Below, piece after piece: positions 25,178 through 34,336 of a stretch of 49,664 bases of DNA. Below the pieces are notes generated by a model, which was not told where the DNA came from, did no database searches, and was given only the letters and a program-made list of their open reading frames with translations. Position 1 is the stretch's first letter; each line of letters begins with the position of its first letter. Made by a program: the position numbers and the translations under genes. Source of the stretch: an uncultured Chthonomonas sp. (lineage in GTDB: Bacteria; Armatimonadota; Chthonomonadetes; Chthonomonadales; Chthonomonadaceae); contig CAIONQ010000066.1 in NCBI GenBank assembly GCA_903859705.1, forward strand, positions 1 through 49,664, given 5' to 3'.

Positions 25178-25651
25178 TTGGCGCCTGCAGAAACTGCCTA
25201 CAACGCAACCATGGTTTCCCAAAAATCCAGAAGACTGCGCACCATTGCCTCCATCTTGCTTGTGCTCATTGGTGCATTTACGATGTATGGCGTGCTTGTT
25301 TTAATGCCATCGTTACGCCACAATGTCGATAGATACAAGCGGCTTCAGCGTGAAGTTCGATTAGAATCCGCGTATAATTCTCCAGCGACCCCCGATACAC
25401 AAACTGCGCCGGGTAAACACACTACAGTATCCAGGGCAGCAAAATCTGTAAAAGTTCAGGTGCTGTTCATGTATGCATACTGGAGCGTTACGCTTTTGCT
25501 GCTTTCAGCTCTGATAGCCGCAGTATGGTTAGATTTGAGAGAGATAACGCGTCAGTACACAGAACACAGGCTGCGGATGGTGGCTACGGCTGCCGCAGAG
25601 GCAATATCTGCAGAAAAAGAGGCTGCCAATTCTCCCGGGGCCGATGACTGA
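25178..25651 (+). CDS. Hypothetical two-helix membrane protein
   Basis: 157 residues from a TTG start, which is supported by AGGAG seven bases upstream (25166-25170). An internal ATG at 25211 lacks such a site. Two membrane helices (about 21-43 and 95-118) flank a polar loop, followed by a charged helical tail. It is not recognised. Its stop overlaps the ribD start (TGATG), implying coupled translation. Confidence 0.6.
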   Translation: MAPAETAYNATMVSQKSRRLRTIASILLVLIGAFTMYGVLVLMPSLRHNVDRYKRLQREVRLESAYNSPATPDTQTAPGKHTTVSRAAKSVKVQVLFMYAYWSVTLLLLSALIAAVWLDLREITRQYTEHRLRMVATAAAEAISAEKEAANSPGADD

Positions 25652-26766
25652 TGGGCTTTACTACACAAGATACCCGTTGGATGCGCCGCGCGCTGGCTCT
25701 TGCCGCGCGCGGTTTTGCTCCGCCAAACCCCATGGTGGGTTGCGTAATTGTTAAGGATGGATTGCGGGTTGGTGAAGGTTTCCATCCGCTGGCCGGCCAG
25801 CCCCACGCCGAAGTGTTTGCTTTGCGTGCCGCTGGTGCCGCAGCAAGCGGTGCGGTGGCATATGTTACGCTGGAGCCATGCTGCCACCATGGCCGCACAG
25901 GGCCCTGCACTGAGGCTCTGATTGCTGCCGGTATAAAAAAGGTAGTGGTTGCCACACAGGATGTCGACCCACGTGTTGCGGGTAAGGGGATAACACGCCT
26001 GCAGGCTGCGGGCATTGAGGTAGAAACAGGCCTTCTTGCAGAAGAATCGCAGCAGCTTAACGAAGCCTTTTTTCACTTTCACACGGTGGGTAGGCCATTT
26101 GTGGTGCTGAAGGCCGCCATGAGCCTGGATGGTAAAATTGCTGCCCATACGGGAATATCGCAATGGATTACCGGCGAGAAGGCACGGAAGCATGTGCACT
26201 CGTTGCGCGCTCGCAGCGGTGCTGTTATGGCCGGGATAGGCACTGTACTGGCAGATGATCCCTTGTTAACGGCACGCCTTCGGCCAGCCGCTCCCCGCCA
26301 ACCACTGCGTGTGGTTATCGATAGCCATTTACGCCTTCCAAAATCATCAAAACTCGTAACCACTGCCGCACCCAGTACTCCTGTAATCGTAATCTGTACA
26401 GAAAGTGCCGACGCAAATGCCGAAAAAGCACTTGTTAGTGAAGGCCTTGAAGTGGTTCGCGTAGGGCACCAGAATGGCAGAGTGGATCTGAGCGCAGCCA
26501 TGCGGGTGCTTGCCGCCCGGCAGATTATTAGCGTTTTCTGCGAAGGTGGCGGCCAGCTAAATGCTTCTCTGCTTATGGCCGGCCTGGCAGATCGAGCGCT
26601 GTTTTATGTTGCCCCAAGGCTCATAGGTGGAGAATGCGCTCCCACCCCTGTAGAAGGGAAAGGCGCAGAAACTCCACAGCAGGGTTGGAAATTGGGCGAG
26701 CTAAATGTGCTACATTTTGGCAATGATATTGCTATTACGGGGCGCATACTTGGCCAGGGCCAATAG
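25651..26766 (+). CDS. ribD: Riboflavin biosynthesis deaminase/reductase RibD
   Basis: 371 residues, the usual bifunctional length. The N-terminal pyrimidine deaminase carries the zinc motifs HAEVFAL and PCCHHGRTGPC. The C-terminal reductase includes KAAMSLDGKIA, SQWITG, SGAVMAGIGTVLADDP and CEGGGQLNASLL. It catalyses the second and third steps from GTP-derived pyrimidine to riboflavin. It is the first of the two rib genes here. No FMN riboswitch precedes it, because the upstream gene overlaps its start. Confidence 0.95.
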   Translation: MGFTTQDTRWMRRALALAARGFAPPNPMVGCVIVKDGLRVGEGFHPLAGQPHAEVFALRAAGAAASGAVAYVTLEPCCHHGRTGPCTEALIAAGIKKVVVATQDVDPRVAGKGITRLQAAGIEVETGLLAEESQQLNEAFFHFHTVGRPFVVLKAAMSLDGKIAAHTGISQWITGEKARKHVHSLRARSGAVMAGIGTVLADDPLLTARLRPAAPRQPLRVVIDSHLRLPKSSKLVTTAAPSTPVIVICTESADANAEKALVSEGLEVVRVGHQNGRVDLSAAMRVLAARQIISVFCEGGGQLNASLLMAGLADRALFYVAPRLIGGECAPTPVEGKGAETPQQGWKLGELNVLHFGNDIAITGRILGQGQ

Positions 26767-26806
26767 GTGCGAACCCGGGTGCCCGGTTTGTTGAAAGGAT
26801 ATGCAG

Positions 26807-27415
26807 ATGTTTACGGGGCTGGTTGAAGAGGCCGGTAGCGTTACCGAAATTTTGATAGAAGGCCGCACTGCGCGCCTTACTGTGCAGGCAGCCACGGTTC
26901 ATGAGGGTGCCAATGAGGGCGATAGCATTGCAATCAACGGTTGCTGCCTTACTGTGGTGGCCATAGATGGCAACCGCCTTACCTTTGATGCCGTGCCCGA
27001 AACGCTGGCACGTACCAACCTGGGTGGCCTCAAGGCAGGAAGCCGTGTAAATCTGGAGCGCCCTTTGCAAACCGGCGCACGCCTTGGCGGGCATTTTGTT
27101 CAGGGCCATATAGATGGCGTAGGGTATGTAACTGCCGTTCGGCCAGAAGAAAACGCAGTGGTGATAGAGATAGAGCTGCCCCAGGAGCTGGCAAAGTATG
27201 TAGTACAAAAAGGCTCTATTACGGTAGATGGAGTCAGCCTTACCGTGGCAGGAGCGGAAGGCAACCGTTTCAATGTTTGGACAATTCCGCACACCCGAGA
27301 AGTAACAACTCTTGGTGAGCGCATTGTTGGTGATGCAGTAAATCTAGAATGTGATCTGCTGGGCAAATATGTAGAACGCCTGATGCTGGCTGGAGTAGCC
27401 GGAGGCGTTGCCTGA
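26807..27415 (+). CDS. ribE: Riboflavin synthase alpha subunit
   Basis: 202 residues. The start MFTGLVEEAG is the family hallmark. AAAGGA at 26794-26799 lies seven bases before ATG 26807 and only one base before ATG 26801, which decides the start. It has two lumazine-binding repeats, with INGCCLTVV in the first and GHFVQGHIDGVG then GSITVDGVSLTV in the second. It dismutates 6,7-dimethyl-8-ribityllumazine to riboflavin. The stop overlaps the murQ start (TGATG). Confidence 0.95.
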   Translation: MFTGLVEEAGSVTEILIEGRTARLTVQAATVHEGANEGDSIAINGCCLTVVAIDGNRLTFDAVPETLARTNLGGLKAGSRVNLERPLQTGARLGGHFVQGHIDGVGYVTAVRPEENAVVIEIELPQELAKYVVQKGSITVDGVSLTVAGAEGNRFNVWTIPHTREVTTLGERIVGDAVNLECDLLGKYVERLMLAGVAGGVA

Positions 27416-28332
27416 TGGATGCGGGCTTAACCGCTGCCCTGGCTGCGCTTGAAACCGAAGGTGTGAATCCGCGAACAACACATCTGGACCAGCTGAACGC
27501 GCAACAACTGGTGCAGTTGCTGCATTCTGAGAACCACCTGGTGCCAGCTGCACTGGATCCTGTGCTGCCACATATTGCGCTGGCAGTTGAGTGCATTGCG
27601 CAACGTTTGAAAACTGGCGGCAGGCTATTTTACATAGGCGCCGGAACAAGCGGGCGCCTTGGGGTGCTGGATGCCAGTGAGTGCCCGCCAACCTTCAGCG
27701 TGCCTCCCACACTGGTGCAGGGCATTATTGCTGGCGGAGAGGTGGCTCTCACTACCTCCATTGAAGGTGCCGAAGACAGCCCGGAACAGGGGGCATCCGA
27801 TTTGCGTGCGCGTGGTGTTAGCTCAGCCGATGCCGTGGTTGGCATTGCAGCCAGTGGGCGCACGCCATATGTAATGGGTGCGCTGCACTATGCTAAAAGC
27901 ATCGGCGCGGCAGCAATTGCCGTTGCCAATGTAACCGCGCCTGCCATTGGAGCCGAGGCAGATATCGTGATTGCGGCTGTAACGGGCCCGGAGCCGCTCA
28001 CAGGCTCTACGCGCCTAAAGGCAGGAACTGCACAAAAGCTAATCCTGAATCTGCTGAGTACAGGCACCATGGTGCTGCTGGGTAAAACATACGGTAACCT
28101 CATGGTAGATGTGCGGCCAACCAACGTAAAACTGCGTGATAGGGCCATTCGGATAGTAGAAAAGGCAACGGGGGCAATCCGTGCCGATGCGGAGTCCGTA
28201 CTAACCGCCGCCGGCTGGCAAGTAAAGCCCGCGATACTCAGTATTCTGTTGGGCTGCAGCCCTGCAGAGGCAGACACACTGCTTCAAAATAGCGCCGGGC
28301 GCATATCCGAGGCGCTTACTACCCGCCGGTAA
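27415..28332 (+). CDS. murQ: N-acetylmuramic acid 6-phosphate etherase
   Basis: 305 residues. MurQ cleaves the lactyl ether of MurNAc 6-phosphate, giving GlcNAc 6-phosphate in cell-wall recycling. It is a SIS-domain protein with GAGTSGRLGVLDASECPPTF, GEVALTTSIEGAEDSPEQG, AVVGIAASGRTPYV, STGTMVLLGKTYGNLM and the C-terminal helical region. GGAGG inside the end of ribE serves as its ribosome-binding site. No MurP transporter or AnmK kinase is present in the window. Confidence 0.94.
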   Translation: MDAGLTAALAALETEGVNPRTTHLDQLNAQQLVQLLHSENHLVPAALDPVLPHIALAVECIAQRLKTGGRLFYIGAGTSGRLGVLDASECPPTFSVPPTLVQGIIAGGEVALTTSIEGAEDSPEQGASDLRARGVSSADAVVGIAASGRTPYVMGALHYAKSIGAAAIAVANVTAPAIGAEADIVIAAVTGPEPLTGSTRLKAGTAQKLILNLLSTGTMVLLGKTYGNLMVDVRPTNVKLRDRAIRIVEKATGAIRADAESVLTAAGWQVKPAILSILLGCSPAEADTLLQNSAGRISEALTTRR

Positions 28333-28346
28333 CGGGAGGCCCAATC

Positions 28347-28931
28347 ATGAATCTGGATGTGATTGCGCGCGTAGCGGAAGGCAAAATACAAGAGGGAATA
28401 GAAGAAGGCAAGTTCGATAACCTCCCGGGCAAGGGCAAGCCCGTGGTAATCGAAGAAGATTCGTCTACGCCTCCCCACATCCGAATTGCAAACAGGGTTC
28501 TGAAGAATGCGGGTGTGGCGCCGGAGTGGATTCAGATTCGGCAGGATATACTGGAAGAGCGGGAGGTTATAACAGCTTTGCTTGGCCGCCTGGAGCGCGA
28601 AAGCCGTGCTCGCCGAGAGCGTATTACCTCCTCCGATCCTGCGGATCCCTACTTCCAGCGTTGCCTGGCATGGCATCACAAATCAAGAGATGAGTACCTG
28701 CGTCGGCTTAAAAGTGTGAATACCAGTATTCTAAAATTCTGCATGTGCGCGCCACAAACGGCCGATCCCTTTACACCATACAGTATCACAAGAGAAATGC
28801 AGAATTACGATGAGCGCGTAGCGGTGCCTGAAACTGCTCCTCCCACAACAAATGAGGGGCAAAATCGCAGTGGCCTGCTGCGGCTTGCTGCGCTGGCAAA
28901 GTATCAAAAATCCCGCAAATCGCAGGAATAG
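28347..28931 (+). CDS. DUF1992 / DnaJ-homologue subfamily C28-like protein
   Basis: 194 residues. The N-terminal part, IARVAEGKIQEGIEEGKFDN followed by LPGKGKPV, is the signature of the DUF1992 domain found in DNAJC28-like proteins, without a J domain. A charged helical middle and a variable tail follow. The function is not established. GGGAGG lies seven bases upstream of the ATG. It is 14 bases after murQ and 146 before miaB. Confidence 0.85.
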   Translation: MNLDVIARVAEGKIQEGIEEGKFDNLPGKGKPVVIEEDSSTPPHIRIANRVLKNAGVAPEWIQIRQDILEEREVITALLGRLERESRARRERITSSDPADPYFQRCLAWHHKSRDEYLRRLKSVNTSILKFCMCAPQTADPFTPYSITREMQNYDERVAVPETAPPTTNEGQNRSGLLRLAALAKYQKSRKSQE

Positions 28932-29077
28932 CCCTGCTGTTTTTCCCTGTTTTGCGTCTCCATCAGTAACCCTTGCTTTCCGCCCTTTGTTTACACAATG
29001 GTATACTTAAACGCCCACAGTTCAAGGGCAATTTCAACCGCATTTTCACAGTTGCACATCCGCTTTGGAGCGTTCCT

Positions 29078-30604
29078 ATGACGCGCGAGACAGAGCTAAC
29101 AATAGCTGAAGAACTTCCGGTACCCGCCCAGGCATGCAAGCCCGAGCAGGCACCGGGTTACCATATAATGACCTGGGGCTGCCAGATGAATGAAGAGGAC
29201 TCAGAGCAGATGAGCCTTTATCTGGAGCGTCTCGGCTATCGTCCGGTAGACGATGCCGCCAATGCCGAAGTGGTGTTGCTCAACACGTGTTCTGTACGAG
29301 CCAAGCCAGAAGAGAAGGTTTGGAGCGAACTCGGCCGCCTGAGAGACATGAAAGCAGAACGCCCAGAAATGGTGATTGGCGTTTGTGGCTGCATGGCTCA
29401 GGTAGAAAGCAAGGCGCTGAAACGCCGTGCCCCATTTATCGATCTTGTGGTGGGCACAGGCAACATATCGGCCATTCCACAGATGATAAAGGCCGTTAAA
29501 AGCGGTGGCATTATCCCCGAGGAAGAGAGTGGCACCGATTTCACCGAGAAGTTTCAGAGAACTCTGATTCCGCTTGGTGTTACACGCTCTGCTCCTGGCA
29601 CGCACACAATAACAGCATTGGATCTGCCAGAACGCAAAGGCGCCATTGTAGAGGATATCCCGGCGCGTGCTCTGGAGCGCAAAGCAAAGCTCAAAGCGCA
29701 TGTGCCCATCATGTACGGATGTGATAAGTTCTGTACGTTCTGTATAGTGCCTCATACGCGTGGTAGGGAACGCAGCCGCCCAAGCACGGAGATACTACAA
29801 GAGATAGAGAGCCTTGCCGCAGCGGGCACACGTGAAGTAACGCTGCTTGGGCAAACTGTAAACTCCTACGGCAAAAACCTTGCCGAAGGACGAGTGCCTT
29901 TTGCTACTCTGCTGGAAAAAATTGATCAGATACGCGGTATTGCGCGTGTTCGATTTACATCTCCATACCCTCGTGATTTCACCGATGAGCTGATAGATAC
30001 AATCGGCAGCCTTAAATCGGTGTGCGAGCATATCCATCTCCCGTTGCAGGTGGCCGATGATGAGCTGCTTACCGAGATGCACCGGGGCTACACCGTAGCG
30101 CGTTATCAGGAGATTGTAGACAAACTGCGAGAACGCGTACCCGGAATTGCTATCACAACAGATATCATGTTAGGGTACCCGGGTGAAACCGATGCGCAGT
30201 ATGAAAACACGATGCAGTTTATGGAGAAAACCCGCTTCGATTCTGCATTTATGTTTGCCTACAGCCCACGCCAAAACACAAAGGCGGCCGTGATGGAGAA
30301 TCAGGTTGCGCAAGAGGTTAAGATACGTAGGCTCAACGCACTGATAGCGCTTCAAAACAGAATAACCATTGAAATCAATCAGAAGGGAATCGGATCCATT
30401 GTTGAGGTTCTGGTAGAGGGCCCAAGTCAGAAAGATCCCAAGAGGCTCAATGGGTACACCCGCACACTCAAAATGGTGAATTTCTCGGTGCCGGCCGGTG
30501 GTACGCGTTCAGCGGCATCGCTCGTTGGTAAGCTGGTGCCGGTAAGAGTGAAAGAGGCGCTACTTACTGGCTATATTGGCGAGTATGCCGAACCGGAACA
30601 ATGA
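29078..30604 (+). CDS. miaB: tRNA-2-methylthio-N6-adenosine methylthiotransferase MiaB
   Basis: 508 residues from ATG 29078, which has TTGGAG upstream; an in-frame TTG at 28973 is unlikely. The N-terminal UPF0004 domain has the three cluster cysteines in TWGCQMNEED, LLNTCSVRAKPEEK and VCGCMAQ. The radical-SAM motif is CDKFCTFC. LLGQTVNSYG distinguishes MiaB from RimO. A TRAM domain ends the protein. It adds the 2-methylthio group at A37 of tRNAs reading U-starting codons. An insertion after VGTGNISAIPQ (about residues 130-190) is slightly longer than usual. A terminator follows directly. Confidence 0.94.
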   Translation: MTRETELTIAEELPVPAQACKPEQAPGYHIMTWGCQMNEEDSEQMSLYLERLGYRPVDDAANAEVVLLNTCSVRAKPEEKVWSELGRLRDMKAERPEMVIGVCGCMAQVESKALKRRAPFIDLVVGTGNISAIPQMIKAVKSGGIIPEEESGTDFTEKFQRTLIPLGVTRSAPGTHTITALDLPERKGAIVEDIPARALERKAKLKAHVPIMYGCDKFCTFCIVPHTRGRERSRPSTEILQEIESLAAAGTREVTLLGQTVNSYGKNLAEGRVPFATLLEKIDQIRGIARVRFTSPYPRDFTDELIDTIGSLKSVCEHIHLPLQVADDELLTEMHRGYTVARYQEIVDKLRERVPGIAITTDIMLGYPGETDAQYENTMQFMEKTRFDSAFMFAYSPRQNTKAAVMENQVAQEVKIRRLNALIALQNRITIEINQKGIGSIVEVLVEGPSQKDPKRLNGYTRTLKMVNFSVPAGGTRSAASLVGKLVPVRVKEALLTGYIGEYAEPEQ

Positions 30605-30620
30605 TCACTATCCTCAATGC

Positions 30621-30660
30621 GCCGCCCTCCGTGCCGCAGGCACGGTAGGGCGGCTTTTTT
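30621..30660 (+). terminator. Intrinsic terminator after miaB
   Basis: GCCGCCCTCCGTGCC (30621-30635) pairs with GGCACGGTAGGGCGGC (30639-30654, one bulge) around a GCA loop, followed by TTTTTT. Confidence 0.92.
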
Positions 30661-30688
30661 ATGCCTGCCCACTCGTTCAGCTATAAGG

Positions 30689-30694
30689 TATAAT
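30689..30694 (+). promoter_or_regulatory. Candidate -10 box before the sugar ABC operon
   Basis: TATAAT at 30689-30694, 60 bases before the start codon; no good -35 match upstream. It is supported by position directly after a terminator. Confidence 0.35.
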
Positions 30695-30754
30695 CCACCG
30701 TTGCGGTGCACTCTTGCCGAACTATATTCAGCCAATTACCGATCGAGGCACTGA

Positions 30755-32104
30755 ATGGATATCCGGAAACTTACGATGCCAGCAATGGCGCTGGTACTTT
30801 TTTACTGTGTCTATCAGAGCGAAAAGCTTACAAGGGTGGAAAATCCGCCTGGCCCAATACATATTACGTACTGGGAAAAGTGGACCGAGTTTGAAGGCGA
30901 TGCCATCCGGGCTGTTGTGGATGAGTATAACCGCAAGCAAAACAAAGTTCATGTAGACCTTCTTACCGTTTCGGATATCGAAAAGAAGACATTGCTTGCC
31001 GTATCTGGCGGAAACCCGCCGGATGTTGCCGGGTTGTATGGCCCCAACGTAGCGCAATATGCCGATGATCATGCCGTGATGGAGCTGGATGCTTATTGCA
31101 AGCAATACAACATCACCCGTGATAACTACATTCCCATCTATTTCGATATTGGTTACTACAATGGGCATGTCTATTCGCTTCCCACCACGCCAGCATCCAC
31201 TGCTCTGCACTATAACAAGCAGCTGTTTCGAGAGGCCGGCCTGGATCCGGAGAAGCCGCCTGTTACTATAGAAGAAATGGATCAGCTGGCAGAAAAGGTA
31301 GTAACCCGCAAGAACGGCCACATCGATAAATCTGGATTTATGCCTGCAGAGCCCGGTTGGTGGAACTGGGGCTGGGGCTTTGTGTTTGGTGGCAGATTGT
31401 GGGATCCTGCTACCGGAAAGATAACTGCAAACTGTCCCGAAAATATCCGTGCATACAACTGGGTGCGTTCTTACACCGATCGTTATGGGGCTTCAGAGCT
31501 TTCAACATTCCGCAGTGGCTTTGGCAACTTCTCATCGCCACAAAATGCATTTCTATCCGGCAAGGTAGCTATGGAGATGCAGGGTGTTTGGATGTACAAC
31601 TTTATAGATCAGTATGCCCCGGGTATGGAAAAGCCGGTGCTTAACTGGGCTGCCGTACCATTCCCACATCCCGCTGATAGGCCGGATCTGGCAGAGACTA
31701 CCTTTGCCGATGAGGATATTCTGGTAATACCACGGGGCTCCCGACACCCAAAAGAGGCGTTTGAGTTTATTGCATATGTGCAGTCTCAAGAGGGGATGGA
31801 GTTGCTTTGTATGGGCCAACGCAAGCACTCGCCACTGGCAAAGGTTAGCCCAGATTTTATCAAGAAACATCCCAACCCGTACATTACCGTGTTTTCTGAG
31901 TTGCCGAAGAACAAAAACGTAATCTCACCGCCTAAAATTGGCATCTGGCCGGAGTATCAGGCAGAGATGAATGCTGCTTTTGAACAGGTGGCACTGGGCA
32001 AGAAAACTGCAAAAGAGGCACTGGATTATGTTCAGAATCGCGTTAGCCTGATGAACGAAGATTACCAGGCACAGCTCAAGGCACGCAAGGAGGCAGGGCA
32101 ATGA
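30755..32104 (+). CDS. Sugar ABC transporter substrate-binding protein
   Basis: 449 residues. A hydrophobic N-terminal signal or anchor (MPAMALVLFYCVYQ) precedes a family 1 extracellular solute-binding fold: HITYWEKWTEFEGDAIRAVV, SGGNPPDVAGLYGPNVAQYA, FLSGKVAMEMQGVWMYNF and the C-terminal hinge KTAKEALDYVQ. Aromatic clusters (PGWWNWGWGFVFGG) suggest a carbohydrate ligand. There is no classical lipobox. GAGG lies seven bases before the ATG. It overlaps the first permease by four bases. Confidence 0.88.
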   Translation: MDIRKLTMPAMALVLFYCVYQSEKLTRVENPPGPIHITYWEKWTEFEGDAIRAVVDEYNRKQNKVHVDLLTVSDIEKKTLLAVSGGNPPDVAGLYGPNVAQYADDHAVMELDAYCKQYNITRDNYIPIYFDIGYYNGHVYSLPTTPASTALHYNKQLFREAGLDPEKPPVTIEEMDQLAEKVVTRKNGHIDKSGFMPAEPGWWNWGWGFVFGGRLWDPATGKITANCPENIRAYNWVRSYTDRYGASELSTFRSGFGNFSSPQNAFLSGKVAMEMQGVWMYNFIDQYAPGMEKPVLNWAAVPFPHPADRPDLAETTFADEDILVIPRGSRHPKEAFEFIAYVQSQEGMELLCMGQRKHSPLAKVSPDFIKKHPNPYITVFSELPKNKNVISPPKIGIWPEYQAEMNAAFEQVALGKKTAKEALDYVQNRVSLMNEDYQAQLKARKEAGQ

Positions 32105-33027
32105 GCAACTCAAAACGCGAAACCCGCACGGCACTTCTGTTTGTATCGCCATGGATCATCGGATTTCTGGTGTTTCTTGCCTATCCGCTCTCGGCATCCA
32201 TCTATTACAGCTTCTGCAACTATTCCGTGCTTAAAGCCCCTGTGTGGGTTGGCATGGCAAACTACCGTAACCTGGTGCAGGATGATGTGTTTCGCACAAC
32301 GCTGGTAAACACACTGATTTACGCGTTAATGTCGTTGCCGGTTGGCATGGCCGTTGCCATTGGCCTGGCGATGATGCTGAATGCAAAAATAAAGGGCCAA
32401 ACCATTTACCGCACCATCTTTTATGTGCCGTCTCTGGTGCCTGGTGTTCCACTTGCAGTTCTGTGGCTGTGGGTATTTAACGGCAAGCAGGGAATTATCA
32501 ATGCTGTGCTACAACCACTTCTGGATCATGTGGCCTCTGCCCTATCAATAGTTGGCTTCCATGGCCATCTTAACGCTCCGCAGTGGTTGAGCGATGCCGC
32601 ATGGGCAAAACCTGCCCTGGTAATCATGTCTGCCTGGGGTGCGGGCAATGCCATGCTAATCTACCTGGCTGGCCTTCAGGATGTGCCACAGCCGCTTTAC
32701 GAAGCAGCCGATCTGGATGGTGCCGGATGGTGGTCTAAAACCTGGAATGTTACGCTGCCAATGCTCTCGCCCGTTATTCTGTTTAACGGTATTATGGGCA
32801 TCATTGGCGCACTGCAGGTGTTTACCATTCCGTACATAATGTTTCCTGGCGGCAGCCCCGCGCGTTCCACCTATTTCTATGCGATGTACCTGTACGATAA
32901 CGCGTTTGTGTACCTGAAGATGGGGTATGCCTGCGCAATGGGCTGGATTATGTTTGCCATTACCGTGATACTTACGGTGGCGGCACACAAACTGTCCGAT
33001 CGCTACGTGCACTATGGCGGCAGTTAG
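32101..33027 (+). CDS. Sugar ABC transporter permease, MalF/UgpA type
   Basis: 308 residues with about six membrane helices and the ATPase-contacting EAA loop YEAADLDGAGWWSKTWNVTL. The start overlaps the binding-protein stop (ATGA) and has AAGGAGG seven bases upstream. It pairs with the next permease to form the membrane channel of a carbohydrate importer. Confidence 0.9.
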   Translation: MSNSKRETRTALLFVSPWIIGFLVFLAYPLSASIYYSFCNYSVLKAPVWVGMANYRNLVQDDVFRTTLVNTLIYALMSLPVGMAVAIGLAMMLNAKIKGQTIYRTIFYVPSLVPGVPLAVLWLWVFNGKQGIINAVLQPLLDHVASALSIVGFHGHLNAPQWLSDAAWAKPALVIMSAWGAGNAMLIYLAGLQDVPQPLYEAADLDGAGWWSKTWNVTLPMLSPVILFNGIMGIIGALQVFTIPYIMFPGGSPARSTYFYAMYLYDNAFVYLKMGYACAMGWIMFAITVILTVAAHKLSDRYVHYGGS

Positions 33028-33092
33028 TATTCCAGTAATCTACGGCACATATTTCGTTATCGGTGATTGGTGAAGGATTGGGTGTCTGAAAG

Positions 33093-33980
33093 ATGACAAC
33101 AGCAGTGAATACACGCAGAAAAAAAGGTGGCCCGGGTAGGCAGCGCAATGCATGGTTGCTGCACCTGGTATTGCTGGCATTCTCAGTTCTGTTTCTGTTT
33201 CCGCTGGTGTGGTTGGTTTCCACATCACTAAAACGGTCAGATCAGGCCATGCAGATGCCGCCGGTATGGATTCCGCATCCTCTGGAGTGGCATAACTACA
33301 AAGATGCGTTTATGTACCACCATGATGTTCTGGGGTACATTCCGTTTCTGCAGTATGGCGAGAACACTGTGATACTTGCAGTGCTTACTGTTGCCGGTGC
33401 AGTGTGCTCTAACGCACTGGTAGCATATGCTTTTGCACGCCTGCGGTGGAAGGGGCGCGATGCCATATTCGCGCTCACTCTTGCCACCATGATGGTGCCC
33501 TTCCCAGTTACCATGGTGCCCATATACGCACTATACAAAAACCTGGGTTGGGTGGGTACCTTCCGCCCGCTATGGGTTGGCTTCTGGTTTGGTGGGGCAT
33601 TTAACATCTTCCTACTTCGCCAGTTCTTCCGCACTATTCCGTTGGAGCTTTCAGAAGCTGCGAAGATAGATGGCTGTTCTGAGTTTGAAATTTTCCGAAT
33701 GGTGATTTTGCCCCTTGCAAAGCCAGCCCTCTCCGTAGTGGCGCTGTTTACCTTTCTTGGAACATGGAACGATTTTCTTGGCCCGCTTATCTATCTGGTT
33801 AACCCAAAAACGTTTACCCTTGGCCTTGGCCTTCAGGCTTACCAGAATCAGCATGGTGGTACGCCCTGGAACCTGGTAATGGCCGCCACCACTATCGTTG
33901 TAGCGCCTGTAATTGTTCTGTTCTTCTTTGCCCAGAAGCAGTTTATTCAGGGCATAGCAGTAACAGGGCTAAAGGGTTAA
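33093..33980 (+). CDS. Sugar ABC transporter permease, MalG/UgpE type
   Basis: 295 residues, six predicted helices, basic N-terminus (TRRKKGGPGRQR) and the EAA loop SEAAKIDGCSEFEIFRMVIL. The ending FIQGIAVTGLKG is typical of MalG-type permeases. No nucleotide-binding subunit follows, so the importer probably borrows a shared MsiK/UgpC-like ATPase encoded elsewhere. Confidence 0.9.
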   Translation: MTTAVNTRRKKGGPGRQRNAWLLHLVLLAFSVLFLFPLVWLVSTSLKRSDQAMQMPPVWIPHPLEWHNYKDAFMYHHDVLGYIPFLQYGENTVILAVLTVAGAVCSNALVAYAFARLRWKGRDAIFALTLATMMVPFPVTMVPIYALYKNLGWVGTFRPLWVGFWFGGAFNIFLLRQFFRTIPLELSEAAKIDGCSEFEIFRMVILPLAKPALSVVALFTFLGTWNDFLGPLIYLVNPKTFTLGLGLQAYQNQHGGTPWNLVMAATTIVVAPVIVLFFFAQKQFIQGIAVTGLKG

Positions 33981-34336
33981 GCAGCAACAGTAAGCCTGTA
34001 CCGATTCGCTTGTCTAGTCTGGCTGACAGATTATAGCAGGCAAATCAGAATCGAACGGGCGCCATGTTGAAGGGTAAATCCCAGTATTTACGCTCAAATC
34101 TACGCTGTTTGGATGCCCGGAAAAAAACTTTCTGATTCTTTTGTCCAGGTACTTGTCAAATCTGGCTGACATTGATATACTTAATTTGTCAGCCACGCTG
34201 ACAAAGTTTTGCAGAAGTGCTATGTCGACGCGGGGGGCGTCCGATGTAGCCATGTAGCTCAGGCGGCTTGCCGCAGGAGGTGCAGCAAAATGGGGTGGGC
34301 AACTCTGGGGGGATGTGGCCCACTCCGAACATAAAT
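33981..34336. other. Intergenic region with repeated CTGGCTGACA boxes
   Basis: TCTGGCTGACA occurs at 34018-34028 and again at 34161-34171; the second copy is preceded by TGTCA in inverted orientation. A further perfect inverted repeat follows at 34185-34205. I see no convincing gene, tRNA or riboswitch here. The boxes look like binding sites for a regulator. Confidence 0.45.
34185..34205. promoter_or_regulatory. Perfect inverted repeat, probable operator
   Basis: TTTGTCAGC-CAC-GCTGACAAA, nine bases per arm with a three-base spacer. The same GCTGACA core recurs at 34020 and 34163. Confidence 0.5.

Noticed and set aside
25560-25651. FMN riboswitch before ribD
   Set aside because: The upstream coding gene overlaps the ribD start, leaving no room, and no RFN element pattern is seen.
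34014-34253. Minus-strand frame of 79 codons upstream of the orphan ATPase, with a LysR-like look in its first residues
   Set aside because: It has no ribosome-binding site, spans the inverted repeat and repeated boxes, and the resemblance covers only about 15 residues.
34250-34330. Possible tRNA or cobalamin riboswitch (GTAGCTCAGGCGG, GCAGGAGGTGC) before a BtuD-like ATPase
   Set aside because: There is no T-loop, anticodon arm or acceptor pairing for a tRNA, and the conserved GCCACTG and B12-box sequences are absent or out of order.
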